Shown here in pieces: positions 55,941 through 64,000 of a DNA stretch of 64,000 bases. Numbering within the stretch: the first letter of the stretch is position 1; every line of letters starts with the position of its first letter. The notes below the pieces were generated by a model. The model was not told the origin of the DNA. It saw nothing but the letters and a program-made list of their open reading frames with translations, and searched no databases. The DNA is from Moellerella wisconsensis ATCC 35017. GTDB lineage: Bacteria; Pseudomonadota; Gammaproteobacteria; Enterobacterales; Enterobacteriaceae. The position numbers and the translations under genes were made by a program. The stretch covers positions 151,469 through 215,468 of the forward strand of contig NZ_LGAA01000010.1 of assembly GCF_001294465.1 (NCBI RefSeq), read 5' to 3'.

Positions 55941-57107
55941 ATGAAAATTATAATTGCTCCTGATTCATTCAAAGAAAGTATGAGCGCTAAGCAGGCAGCT
56001 CAAGCGATTGAACGTGGATTTCGTCGAGTTTATCCGGACGCTGACTATTTTTGTTTTCCTATTGCAGATGGCGGTGAAGGCACAGTGGATGCCTTAATTT
56101 CGGCCAATAATGGGCAAAGAGTCGAGATCCAAGTTACAGGACCGCTAAATAAACCAGTAGATGCCTATTATGGTATTTTGCACAAAGGAACCTTAGCTGT
56201 CATTGAAATGGCTGCGGCGAGTGGATTAATGTTAGCACCTGCGGCGCAACGGAATCCATTAGTGACGACGAGTTTCGGAACGGGTGAGTTAATCAAACAT
56301 GCGCTTTCTCTTGGTGTTCAGCAGATTATATTGTGTGTCGGTGGTAGTGCTACAGTAGATGGTGGGATGGGCATGATGCAGGCGCTGGGAATAAAATTTT
56401 ATGATGCTGAGCATAATCAGCTAGGATTAGGCGGACAATATTTACAATTAATTGATTATATTGATGACTCCCAGCTTGATCCTCGATTGAAAAAGATACA
56501 GATTCAGCTTGCCTGTGATGTCAATAATCCCCTGGTCGGCCCACAAGGAGCGGTTAATATATTTGGTCCTCAAAAAGGTGCGTCCCCAGCGATGGTCGAT
56601 CAATTAGAACAGGGAATGAATAATTTCGCTGATGTTATCGAAAAAATAACGGGTGTCGATTATCGGGCTTATCCTGGAGGGGGGGCCGCGGGCGGATTAG
56701 CTATGGCAGCGATTGCTTTTATGAATGCTTTGGTTACCTCGGGTATTGAGTTGGTTATGCAGGCATCAGGTCTTGCTACCGCATTGGCTAACGCAGATTT
56801 AGTTATTGTTGGTGAGGGGAGTATGGATGGTCAGTCAGTAGCAGGAAAAGCACCGATTGGCGTTGCTCTTGAGGCTAAAAAGTACGCTATTCCGGTGATT
56901 GCATTAAGCGGTATGCTTGGTGATGATATTGAGGGTTTATCTCAGCATGGTATCGATGTGGCATTAAGTATTTTGCCCCGATTAAGTTCCTTACCTAATG
57001 CATTGATTGCAGGGGAAATTAATCTGGAGTATGCGGCGCAGCAAGTAGCGCAGTTATTACGCCTTGGCAGTATGTTAGGTGGCGCTACAAAGGTATTGAT
57101 GGACTGA
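55941..57107 (+). CDS. Glycerate 2-kinase (GarK/GlxK type)
   Basis: ATP-dependent kinase that phosphorylates D-glycerate to 2-phosphoglycerate. It has 388 residues. Clear family blocks are MKIIIAPDSFKESMSAKQAA at the N-terminus, PIADGGEGTVDALI, GGSATVDGGMGMMQALG, IFGPQKGAS and GEGSMDGQSVAGKAPIGVA. AAGGA is 5 bases before the ATG. It is convergent with a GhrB-type reductase, whose products from hydroxypyruvate or glyoxylate include D-glycerate, so the two may belong to one small pathway although on opposite strands. GarK and GlxK cannot be separated from this sequence alone. Confidence 0.92.
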   Translation: MKIIIAPDSFKESMSAKQAAQAIERGFRRVYPDADYFCFPIADGGEGTVDALISANNGQRVEIQVTGPLNKPVDAYYGILHKGTLAVIEMAAASGLMLAPAAQRNPLVTTSFGTGELIKHALSLGVQQIILCVGGSATVDGGMGMMQALGIKFYDAEHNQLGLGGQYLQLIDYIDDSQLDPRLKKIQIQLACDVNNPLVGPQGAVNIFGPQKGASPAMVDQLEQGMNNFADVIEKITGVDYRAYPGGGAAGGLAMAAIAFMNALVTSGIELVMQASGLATALANADLVIVGEGSMDGQSVAGKAPIGVALEAKKYAIPVIALSGMLGDDIEGLSQHGIDVALSILPRLSSLPNALIAGEINLEYAAQQVAQLLRLGSMLGGATKVLMD

Positions 57108-57129
57108 TAAATATTGCGAAAAAGTGGAC

Positions 57130-57166
57130 AGATTGCAGAGAGATAATTTGCTCAGCTGCAATCTTA
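57130..57166. terminator. Hairpin between convergent glycerate kinase and ghrB
   Basis: AGATTGCAG and CTGCAATCT form a 9-bp stem with a 17-base loop between the two stop codons. The T tracts are poor on both sides, so this is a weak candidate. Confidence 0.35.
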
Positions 57167-57182
57167 TATCGATATTAATTTT

Positions 57183-58157
57183 TTAGGCATCAATGACTTG
57201 AGGATTAACACAATTCTCATGTAGCTGACCGGCAAAAGCTTTAATTAAATTATCAACCGCGCATTCTTCCATCGCATAGCGGGTTTCATGGGTTGCAGAC
57301 CCAATATGTGGTAGGCAAACTACATTGTCTAATTGCAACAGCTCAGACGATTTATCTAAGGGCTCTTGAGCGAACACATCTAACCCAGCGGCTTGTATTT
57401 GATGCGTTTTTAACGCTTCAATTAATGCAGCTTCGTCAACCGTTTTTCCTCGCCCTGTATTGATCAGAATGGCACTTTTTTTCATTAATGCGAGCTGCTG
57501 ACGACCAATTAAATGTTCTGTTTTTGCGGTTAATGGCACGGTTATGCATACAAAATCAGACTGTGCCAGTAAATCCGCTAGCTCACAGTAATGCGCATCC
57601 ATCTGTTGCTCTATTGGCAGGGATTGATGATTGGAATAATAGAGTATTGGCATTCCAAATCCATGATATGCACGCTTGGCTATCGCTTTACCGATTCGAC
57701 CCATGCCGATAATTCCTAGCGTTTTATGGTGAACATCACAACCAAACCAATCTGCATCAATGTTATCTGTCCATTCCCCTTTGTTGACACGCTCAGCAAC
57801 GGTTAGCGCGTTGCGTGCAGCCATTAGCATCAGCATTATGGTGGTATCAGCCACAGTTTCTGTGAGTACGGTAGGGGTATGGGTGAGCAAAATTTTATTA
57901 TTGTTTAGAGCATCGACATCAAAATTATCGTAACCAACGGAAATTGTTGATGCGACTTTTAAATGAGGCGCTATTGCTAACAGATTTTTATCCACGTTTT
58001 GGCCAGAACCAAGTAGTCCTTGGGCATTAGCCAGAACTTGGATGACCTTTGGATCGCTTAAATCTAAGTTATCTAAGAGTTGTACATCAAAATGTTGCTG
58101 TAGCCGTTTAATTAGATTATCGGGTAATTTTTTGTACAGAGCGATTATCGGTTTCAT
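57183..58157 (-). CDS. ghrB: Glyoxylate/hydroxypyruvate reductase B-type (2-ketogluconate reductase)
   Basis: NAD(P)H-dependent D-2-hydroxyacid dehydrogenase reducing glyoxylate, hydroxypyruvate or 2-ketogluconate. It has 324 residues, the GhrB length. The nucleotide-binding motif is [20 protein letters not shown]; the catalytic Arg, Glu and His are in [34 protein letters not shown] and [12 protein letters not shown]. The ATG at 58157 has TTGGAG 6 bases upstream; the longer frame to 58199 is not supported. It lies 103 bases after efeB on the same strand with no terminator between, so read-through from the iron operon is possible. Confidence 0.9.
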   Translation of the reverse strand: MKPIIALYKKLPDNLIKRLQQHFDVQLLDNLDLSDPKVIQVLANAQGLLGSGQNVDKNLLAIAPHLKVASTISVGYDNFDVDALNNNKILLTHTPTVLTETVADTTIMLMLMAARNALTVAERVNKGEWTDNIDADWFGCDVHHKTLGIIGMGRIGKAIAKRAYHGFGMPILYYSNHQSLPIEQQMDAHYCELADLLAQSDFVCITVPLTAKTEHLIGRQQLALMKKSAILINTGRGKTVDEAALIEALKTHQIQAAGLDVFAQEPLDKSSELLQLDNVVCLPHIGSATHETRYAMEECAVDNLIKAFAGQLHENCVNPQVIDA

Positions 58158-58260
58158 TTGATGCTCCAATTTATGGTTTTTAAGTCTGAATTTTCTCAAG
58201 GATTAATTATGATCCATTGTATTATTATTTCATTGATTCAGTTTAGCTTTCTTTGGTTAA

Positions 58261-59577
58261 TTATTTTTGGCTGGTTGCCGCAAACAAGTTCTCAGCTAGC
58301 GAGTTTTTCACACTCTCAATCCCTGGTAATACAAAATAATAACCGCCTCCAAAAGGTTTAATATAACGCTCTAGAGGTTCACCATTTAGACGTTTTTGGG
58401 TATCAATAAAACCAGTTTTAAGATTTTTTTGATAAGAAACAAAAATCAAACCCATATCTAATAAGCCACTGTTAGTGAGACCGAGAGAATAACTGTAGCT
58501 GCGACGGCGCAATTTAGCACTATGCCGATGTGGATTACGAGGCTCTGCTCGGCGCATGTGAGAATCAAATAAAATGCGATCACCGTGAGGATCCTGTTCA
58601 AATTCTGGCGGATCCATCTCATGTTTCATTCCAATCGGTGCGCCGGTAGTTTTATGGCGGCCAAAATCATTTTCCTGATCTTCAAGCGGTGTTCTATCCC
58701 AAAATTCTAAATTAAAGCGGATCAGTCGGATAGCCTGATAAGTTCCCCCAGTACACCACGTCGGTTCTTTGCTACCGGAGGTTATCCAAATAAGATCATC
58801 CATCAATTGATTATCAGAAGAAGGGGCATTGCCAGTTCCATCTTTAAAGCCAAATAAATTAATCGGTGTACTCTTATTTTCAATATCTCGCGCTGGTAAG
58901 AAGCCATCTATTTTCCATAATGGAGCTGCATAAGGCGTGATATATTTTAATATATCCCTTAAAGCATACAGAGTACTTTCTTTGCTGTTGGCGCAAATCT
59001 GTAACACGATATCGCCACCACACCACTGTTTTTCTAGACGATCGTTGGGAAAGCTGGTCATTTCAGTCAAGTAATATGGTTTTTGAGATTGAAATCCGAA
59101 ACGATCGTCAAATATAGAATTTCCTAAAGACACGGTGATGGTTAAAGAATCAGGCTGTAAATATGAGCCTAAAATGCCAGACTCGGCAGGGGGCATTTTA
59201 TCATTCAGATCAGCAGGAAGCTGCTGAGTTTGCGTCAAAAATGCAATTCGTTGGGTGAGTAGCTGAAACAGTCGTTTAACTTCATCGCGGTGTTTTGTCG
59301 TAATATTTAATGCAATGAAAATCGCCTCTTTTTGTTCGGGCGTGATAACTCCCGCTTGATGCTGCCCTTGATAGTTAATTTGTTGATCGAACCGGGCGGT
59401 TTTATTGGTTTCTGAGGTTTTTTCTGGTTCACTGGTTTTAGCCAGTAATGATGGGCTAGCAATGGCTAATCCACCTAGCGCCAGTGTTTTAAGTGCTTGA
59501 CGACGCGAAGTATTGATAGGCTGCTGGAGCTCCAAACGGTGCTGGTGGGATATTTTAGATAATTTATTGGGTAGCAT
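58261..59577 (-). CDS. efeB: Deferrochelatase/peroxidase EfeB (DyP-type)
   Basis: Periplasmic haem-containing dye-decolourising peroxidase that helps oxidise ferrous iron for EfeU uptake and can take iron from haem. It has 438 residues. A twin-arginine signal is visible: SRRQALKTLALGGLAIASPS with the Arg pair at residues 25-26. The DyP motif GFKDGTGN is at about residue 243 and the haem His and Arg region is in the C-terminal half (FDSHMRRAEPRNPH). AGGA lies 9 bases before the ATG. It is the last iron gene in the operon, 11 bases after efeO. Confidence 0.94.
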   Translation of the reverse strand: MLPNKLSKISHQHRLELQQPINTSRRQALKTLALGGLAIASPSLLAKTSEPEKTSETNKTARFDQQINYQGQHQAGVITPEQKEAIFIALNITTKHRDEVKRLFQLLTQRIAFLTQTQQLPADLNDKMPPAESGILGSYLQPDSLTITVSLGNSIFDDRFGFQSQKPYYLTEMTSFPNDRLEKQWCGGDIVLQICANSKESTLYALRDILKYITPYAAPLWKIDGFLPARDIENKSTPINLFGFKDGTGNAPSSDNQLMDDLIWITSGSKEPTWCTGGTYQAIRLIRFNLEFWDRTPLEDQENDFGRHKTTGAPIGMKHEMDPPEFEQDPHGDRILFDSHMRRAEPRNPHRHSAKLRRRSYSYSLGLTNSGLLDMGLIFVSYQKNLKTGFIDTQKRLNGEPLERYIKPFGGGYYFVLPGIESVKNSLAENLFAATSQK

Positions 59578-59588
59578 AAGTCAATGTC

Positions 59589-60479
59589 CTAATATTTATA
59601 ATATACATCAACATCCATTTGCGCCCTAAGCTCAGCTAATCGTTCCGCTTGTTGTGAAATAAGCGAAAAAAGATCCATTTTATCGTGCTGTGAAAGTTTA
59701 GAGTAAAGCTGGTATGTATTATTTGTTAATCGATAATTATCGAGTATTCTATTGATAGCTGCATAATTACGAGTCAATGAAGTTAAGGTATCTTTATTAA
59801 TAAAAGGGGTTATAAGCCCAATTATTTTTTCTGAACCCGCAATATTTGCCGCAATATCGGTGATGTCTGATTGGCTATAGAGTTGCTCTTTACCGGCTAA
59901 TTTAGTTTCGAGTATCATTTCCATAAAATCAGCCGAAGCTTGAACTAATTTTGGTATTTCAATGCTCTCAGTAGCCATGCGTTTTCTTAAATCTTTGGCT
60001 TTGGTGAGTAATTCTTCTGTCGATGGGCTTGCTAACGTAAGATTTTTTTGGTCGAATAAAAAATATTCAACACGATGAAAACCAATAAAACGATAATCTT
60101 GCTCACGTTGTAAATAATAGTCAGCGGTCGAGTTCATTACTCGGTCGGTATTACCAAATAACATAATAATTGGGCGTATTGTTTCATAATATTGATGTGC
60201 CGAAATATACGCTATTTGCGCATCCATCAGTTGTTGCTGATTAATTGCCCGTTGTAAAATATCTAATTGTTGGATCATGAGATCTAACTGAGCAATTACA
60301 TAGCTCATATAATGGCTAATAATGGATTGATATTTGATAGGCGTTGGAATATCGCCTTTGGCAATAATAATTTCATCGCCAGTTTGCACTGGCGATCTAA
60401 GCGCTTTACTGTTGGCTGTTGTTGATAACAGACTCAATAAAATGACCGAACTAATTGTTTTCACTATTTTATTATTCAT
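59589..60479 (-). CDS. efeO: EfeO/EfeM-type periplasmic iron-uptake protein lacking the cupredoxin domain
   Basis: Periplasmic M75-peptidase-like component thought to deliver iron to EfeU. It has 296 residues including a signal peptide of about 25, against about 375 for E. coli EfeO, because the N-terminal cupredoxin domain is missing. The M75 metal motif HxxE is present as His135-Glu138 in FHRVEYFLF, and YYETIRP is conserved. It lies between efeU and efeB. A free-standing cupredoxin is encoded two genes upstream and may replace the missing domain. Confidence 0.9.
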   Translation of the reverse strand: MNNKIVKTISSVILLSLLSTTANSKALRSPVQTGDEIIIAKGDIPTPIKYQSIISHYMSYVIAQLDLMIQQLDILQRAINQQQLMDAQIAYISAHQYYETIRPIIMLFGNTDRVMNSTADYYLQREQDYRFIGFHRVEYFLFDQKNLTLASPSTEELLTKAKDLRKRMATESIEIPKLVQASADFMEMILETKLAGKEQLYSQSDITDIAANIAGSEKIIGLITPFINKDTLTSLTRNYAAINRILDNYRLTNNTYQLYSKLSQHDKMDLFSLISQQAERLAELRAQMDVDVYYKY

Positions 60480-60533
60480 ACTCTTACCGCATTATCGACT
60501 ATCTAATTTATCTCATTAACTTAAATTGTTAGC

Positions 60534-61379
60534 TTACTGGACTGATTTATTGCGAGGTTGGCTGCGATAAAATAGCCAGCTAATAATAACCCAGTAAAGG
60601 ATAAAAGTAATAACACTTAAACCAATAGGTTGGGCGCGATAGGCAAAGAATGAAGCGATAAAATTGCCGCTGATAGTTGAATCATCGAGAATATTAGTAG
60701 TGTCCCAGACGGGATAAATTAAGAAGTCAGGTAAGACTATATCGTATTCCAATAGCAGGTTAGCTATTCCTTCCATACCTCTTAATAACAGCGATAATGC
60801 GAGGAATAATAAGATAATTCCGGTAATATTAAAAAATATTTTCCAAGAAATTAATCGATAAGTCAGCAAGAAAATATACAGTGTTAACGCTGCAATGATA
60901 ATCCCGCCGATGACCTCCGTGAAGAAAGAGGGGGCGGTTTCGGCATTTAATCCCATGATAAAGCTAGAAAGGAACACAACTATCTCGCTGCCTTCTCTTG
61001 CAATCGCGATGGCAATAATAAATAGCGCTCCCCACCATGAATGTCGCTCTGCATTTCGGCTAATACCTGCCTCAATACTGGATTGCATTGAACGTCCGTT
61101 TTTATTCATCCAGTAAACCATTTGTACGATCAAAATAGCGGCAAAAATTTCCATAAAGATCATAAAAAAGGATTGGCCTGTATCATCTAATACATTGAAT
61201 ACGCCATAAATTAACAGCGCGAGTATAATCGATAATACGATGCCAAGCGCTACACCACCCCATAAAAATTTTATTCCGGTACCAGCATCTGGATGACGTT
61301 TAATCCACGCATAAATAATGCCGATAACAAGTAGCGCTTCAAAGCTTTCGCGCCATACTACAAACAGGATTTGACCCAT
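60534..61379 (-). CDS. efeU: Ferrous iron permease EfeU / FTR1 family
   Basis: Inner-membrane iron permease of the oxidase-dependent FTR1 family. It has 281 residues and seven predicted helices. Both REXXE iron motifs are present: RESFE at residues 10-14 and REGSE at 128-132. No frameshift is seen, unlike the efeU of E. coli K-12. It begins 36 bases after the cupredoxin gene and is followed by efeO after 54 bases. The equivalent in the Bordetella/Brucella-type system is FtrC. Confidence 0.94.
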   Translation of the reverse strand: MGQILFVVWRESFEALLVIGIIYAWIKRHPDAGTGIKFLWGGVALGIVLSIILALLIYGVFNVLDDTGQSFFMIFMEIFAAILIVQMVYWMNKNGRSMQSSIEAGISRNAERHSWWGALFIIAIAIAREGSEIVVFLSSFIMGLNAETAPSFFTEVIGGIIIAALTLYIFLLTYRLISWKIFFNITGIILLFLALSLLLRGMEGIANLLLEYDIVLPDFLIYPVWDTTNILDDSTISGNFIASFFAYRAQPIGLSVITFILYWVIISWLFYRSQPRNKSVQ

Positions 61380-61415
61380 AACTGTTCCTACTTACTTTGG
61401 TGAGTTCTTATTATG

Positions 61416-61751
61416 TTATTTAGCAATGATCTCGCCTTTAGGATGCGATAAATGAAAATCATCGAAGAAGGAGTAAGTCCCTGGTTTCAAAGGGGCAATG
61501 ACTACAACTGAACTTGCACCTGGGGCGAGAACTTTTTCTTTTCTAAGTTGGGTACTTTCAAATTCAGCGGGTTCAGTGCCTGTATTGGTAATTTTTATCC
61601 GAATAATTGTTTTGGCTGGGACTTCGAGCACTCTGGGGATTAGATCACCGTTTTTCATTTCTAATTCGACGGTATATTTTTCAGCGGCAATTGCTTGGCA
61701 TGCCATAAAAAATGATATGAATAACAATAGATAAGGTACTGATTTTCTCAT
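61416..61751 (-). CDS. Periplasmic cupredoxin-domain protein (FtrB-like)
   Basis: Small exported protein with a cupredoxin-like domain. It has 111 residues: signal peptide at about 1-22 (VPYLLLFISFFMACQAIAA), then a beta-sandwich with EVPAKTIIRIKITNTGTEPA, EFESTQLRKEKVLAPGAS and PGTYSFFDDFHLSHPKGEII. The start at 61751 gives a clean signal peptide; the frame is open to 61823 without one. In FtrABCD systems the cupredoxin FtrB oxidises or hands over iron between P19 (FtrA) and the permease, and the gene order here, P19-cupredoxin-permease, is the same. Confidence 0.85.
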   Translation of the reverse strand: MRKSVPYLLLFISFFMACQAIAAEKYTVELEMKNGDLIPRVLEVPAKTIIRIKITNTGTEPAEFESTQLRKEKVLAPGASSVVVIAPLKPGTYSFFDDFHLSHPKGEIIAK

Positions 61752-61879
61752 TTTACACGTCCGAGAAATGAGGAAGGGAAAAACATTATAGTTATTTATC
61801 AAGCTGATTCTGAATAGAAACACCCATCGTTATCAATAAAATAAACGACGGGTATTATCTAACTTAATACAAAATATGA

Positions 61880-62437
61880 TCAATAACTGCCTTTACGACC
61901 TACGCCTGCATAGTCAAATTCCCAAGAGGTTTCAAAGGGTTTAAACCATGGAGCGACACCTGTTTCTTTATCAATATGGCGACCAAAGGCGACATTCTTG
62001 TTATAAGAAGGCGGTAAGATTTTATAAGTTACGCGATATTTACCGAAACCATTTAATTTAACGTTTTCACCATAATGAGGGCCGTCACTTGCCACCATCG
62101 GCATAAAGGTACCGGATTGCGTTTCTGGTTTGTCGCCTAACTTAGTAACGGTGTATTCAATGGTCAGATAAGGGATCCAATCGCCTTCTGCGAAACCGTT
62201 AGGATTATCTTCAACAGCATGAATATCTGCTTCTAAATGGACATCAGCTTTATCAGCCGCAAGGTGTGCAGCTGCATGATGTCCTTCTTCTGTATCCATA
62301 GTAATCGGTTGTAAATAGACGCCTTGGATTTCCATGCCATCTTTGATAACAGGTTGACCCATAGGGTATTCTTGTGCAAAGACCGATGCAGAAAAGAACA
62401 CGAGACTTGAAACAGCAACTTGATAAGCAGGTTTCAT
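61880..62437 (-). CDS. Periplasmic iron-binding protein, P19/FtrA/Tpd family
   Basis: Periplasmic iron-binding protein of the P19 (Tp34) family, which also binds copper. It has 185 residues: signal peptide at about 1-21, then an immunoglobulin-like fold with the metal site pattern EIQGVYLQPITMD (Met), the His-rich stretch EEGHHAAAHLAADKADVHLE, DIHAVEDNPNGFAEGDWIPY, and ASDGPHYGENVKL. AAGGA lies 6 bases before the ATG at 62437. It is first in the operon, 38 bases after a Fur box. The longer frame to 62479 runs across that region and is not used. Confidence 0.9.
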   Translation of the reverse strand: MKPAYQVAVSSLVFFSASVFAQEYPMGQPVIKDGMEIQGVYLQPITMDTEEGHHAAAHLAADKADVHLEADIHAVEDNPNGFAEGDWIPYLTIEYTVTKLGDKPETQSGTFMPMVASDGPHYGENVKLNGFGKYRVTYKILPPSYNKNVAFGRHIDKETGVAPWFKPFETSWEFDYAGVGRKGSY

Positions 62438-62474
62438 AATTATTCCTTGCAATATGATTTTTATATTTTGGAAT

Positions 62475-62493
62475 GGCAATGATAATCATTATT
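62475..62493 (-). promoter_or_regulatory. Fur box controlling the iron uptake operon
   Basis: GGCAATGATAATCATTATT matches the 19-bp Fur consensus GATAATGATAATCATTATC at 16 positions. It lies 38 bp before the P19 gene, where it would overlap the promoter. Repression under iron-replete conditions is the expected effect. Confidence 0.85.
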
Positions 62494-62686
62494 ATTGCTA
62501 AATATCAAGATGAAATTCACATATTTTAATTATTGTTAAATAACTGATATTAATTAGTTAGTTAACTTTCTTTAATAATTAAGCCAATAGATATTATATG
62601 AAAAGGTAATATTATATTTATTGGCTATTTGTAGGGAGAGATTGCATTAAACTATCGCTTATTCGTTTATTGCTAGCTAAAAGTAA

Positions 62687-64000
62687 TTATGAACGAATAC
62701 TGAGCGATAATTTTTGTAGGTTGATGATTAATTGCCTATTATTTTGAATCGACAATATTTTATCCCCTAAATTTACCAGTATTGGTATCCCCATTTTTTG
62801 GGCGATAATTGCGGTATGTGCATAGGGTGAGCTATCACTTAGTGCTATACCTATAATATTAGAGCAAGCTAACTGAATGATCTCTGAAGGATAAAGTGTG
62901 TCTGAAATTAGAAGAGTAGGATGTTCGAAAGGGGGAAACTGTGTTTTTTGTCCGGTTAAACTCAATAATAATTGCCGTCTTAAATCATCAATATCAAGAT
63001 ATCTGGCTTGTAGATAATTATCGTTAATTTGTCGATATTGCGCAGAGATATCAGCAAATACTTTATCTATTGCGGTATACGCGTTGGCTTGATGTTGTTC
63101 TATATATTGATTAAGTTGCTGGATAATTTCCTCATCAGATAATAAGGCAATATGGCCGTGAAAGATTTCAGCAATTGACGTTCCATACATCTTCTTCGCA
63201 TGTTGCGCTATTAAATTTAAGTTGTGGCTAACGCGAGTTAGTGCCGTCGTCAGTTGCTGCTTCGCTAATTTACTTTGCTGATCGACTATTGTACTGATAG
63301 ATGATGGTTTAGAACGTGTCCACTGAAAAGATAGCCCGGAGACTATAGGCTCGATAGCTTTTTGACCATAAAATAGGGTGGTTGAATTATCTAATGATTC
63401 TCCAAAATTGTTGGCAGCTAATATTTTGAAGGCGTTAATCGCCTCCTCAGATTGATTGCCGCTGGCGATTAAATTAATTTGATCACCTTGGCGTATCTGC
63501 AATAAAGCAATTTGATTCATATTCTTAGGATTAACTTGTTGCGATCCTTTTTCTAAAATTAATTGAGCATCAAATGGCGTTAATACAGCAGCAATTTTTG
63601 CCGCTGGTCGAGCATGTAATCCGTTAATATTTCGCACTACCCATAGATAATTAACACTATTCTTAATATCTATATTTTGAGTATTGATATTATCAACACA
63701 AAGGGGAGCGATGTTTGAATGTATTGTGAGATCACCTAATTGAGCTTGCTTAGCGATTAATGAATTTTCAGCATCAGACAAAAGTGTATCGATAGAGATA
63801 TTTATCTTGGAAGATGCGGCAACGGTGATAGCAATAGCACCTTCAACAATCGGGGCAGCACAGAAATACGTTTTTGCTGCCAGATCTGTAGACAATAATT
63901 CTACTGCTGTTTGAGCACTGAGAACCGCACTGCCTAAATCCATTAATAAAATAATCGCATTAGCATCAGACAATGCTTCTATAGCCTCCATGACTCGTAT
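62687..64000 (-). CDS. dhaM: PTS-dependent dihydroxyacetone kinase phosphotransferase subunit DhaM; 5' end outside window
   Basis: Multidomain phosphoryl carrier that rephosphorylates ADP bound to DhaL during dihydroxyacetone phosphorylation. About 437 C-terminal codons are visible; the frame runs through the window edge, so the first 50 or so residues with the EIIA-Dha phospho-His are missing. An HPr-like domain shows NINGLHARPAAKI with the phospho-His, and the truncated EI-like domain shows SPYAHTAIIAQKMGIPILVN and NDNYLQARYLDIDDLRRQLL. The whole matches E. coli DhaM. dhaK and dhaL are expected just upstream, beyond the window. Confidence 0.94.
   Translation of the reverse strand: MRVMEAIEALSDANAIILLMDLGSAVLSAQTAVELLSTDLAAKTYFCAAPIVEGAIAITVAASSKINISIDTLLSDAENSLIAKQAQLGDLTIHSNIAPLCVDNINTQNIDIKNSVNYLWVVRNINGLHARPAAKIAAVLTPFDAQLILEKGSQQVNPKNMNQIALLQIRQGDQINLIASGNQSEEAINAFKILAANNFGESLDNSTTLFYGQKAIEPIVSGLSFQWTRSKPSSISTIVDQQSKLAKQQLTTALTRVSHNLNLIAQHAKKMYGTSIAEIFHGHIALLSDEEIIQQLNQYIEQHQANAYTAIDKVFADISAQYRQINDNYLQARYLDIDDLRRQLLLSLTGQKTQFPPFEHPTLLISDTLYPSEIIQLACSNIIGIALSDSSPYAHTAIIAQKMGIPILVNLGDKILSIQNNRQLIINLQKLSLSIRS

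Noticed and set aside
58158..58361. 67-codon plus-strand ORF between ghrB and efeB with a hydrophobic stretch
   Set aside because: It overlaps the ghrB ribosome binding region and the 3' end of efeB on the other strand, and has no ribosome binding site. The hydrophobic run follows from AT-rich DNA.

Overview
The window is AT-rich enterobacterial chromosome. The gene order lon-hupB-ppiD-ybaV-fadM-queC / decR-mdlA-mdlB-glnK-amtB / tesB / ybaY-ffs / hha-tomB and mltD-gloB / yafS / rnhA / dnaQ-tRNA-Asp matches E. coli blocks, but base composition is much lower in G+C. A MrpJ-like regulator and a family of PAS-LuxR regulators point to the Morganellaceae (Proteus / Providencia / Moellerella type). 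That placement is an inference from composition and gene content, not from a search.

Layout. 1-16.2 kb: housekeeping core: the 3' half of lon, HU-beta, the periplasmic chaperone PpiD, a ComEA-like protein, thioesterase FadM, queuosine synthesis QueC, the cysteine-responsive regulator DecR, the MdlAB ABC exporter, the nitrogen-control pair glnK-amtB behind a good sigma-54 promoter, TesB, lipoprotein YbaY, 4.5S RNA and the Hha/TomB pair. 16.7-21.2 kb: mltD, gloB, yafS, rnhA, dnaQ and a tRNA-Asp with clear promoter and terminator. 21.2-25.2 kb: an accessory patch after the tRNA with an Nlp/Ner-like regulator and four paralogous PAS-LuxR regulators, one broken by a frameshift. 25.2-31.1 kb: tktA, then epd-pgk-fbaA with a Cra-like site.

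31.2-46.2 kb: a complete 4-hydroxyphenylacetate (hpa) catabolic cluster on the minus strand, with hpaR divergent at its far end. HpaBC hydroxylates 4-HPA to homoprotocatechuate, HpaD cleaves the ring, HpaE, HpaF and HpaG process the semialdehyde, and HpaH and HpaI give pyruvate plus succinate semialdehyde. Two genes sit inside the operon that are not in the E. coli arrangement: a Bcr/CflA-type MFS transporter and a GabD-like succinate-semialdehyde dehydrogenase, which would consume the HpaI product.

46.2-58.2 kb: a mixed region: BetT-type choline transporter, GNAT acetyltransferase, a lipoprotein made of 18-residue charged repeats, a DUF421/YetF membrane protein, phosphoethanolamine transferase CptA, an orphan MrpJ-like regulator in very AT-rich DNA, a Kch-type potassium channel, fluoride channel FluC, glycerate kinase and a GhrB-type hydroxyacid reductase. 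58.2-62.5 kb: a Fur-box-controlled iron uptake operon combining FtrAB-type components (P19 and a free-standing cupredoxin) with EfeU, a cupredoxin-less EfeO and EfeB. The window ends inside dhaM.

The most unusual features are the PAS-LuxR array with its frameshifted member, the hybrid iron operon, the enlarged hpa operon and the repeat lipoprotein. I saw no CRISPR array, prophage, insertion sequence or clear defence system.
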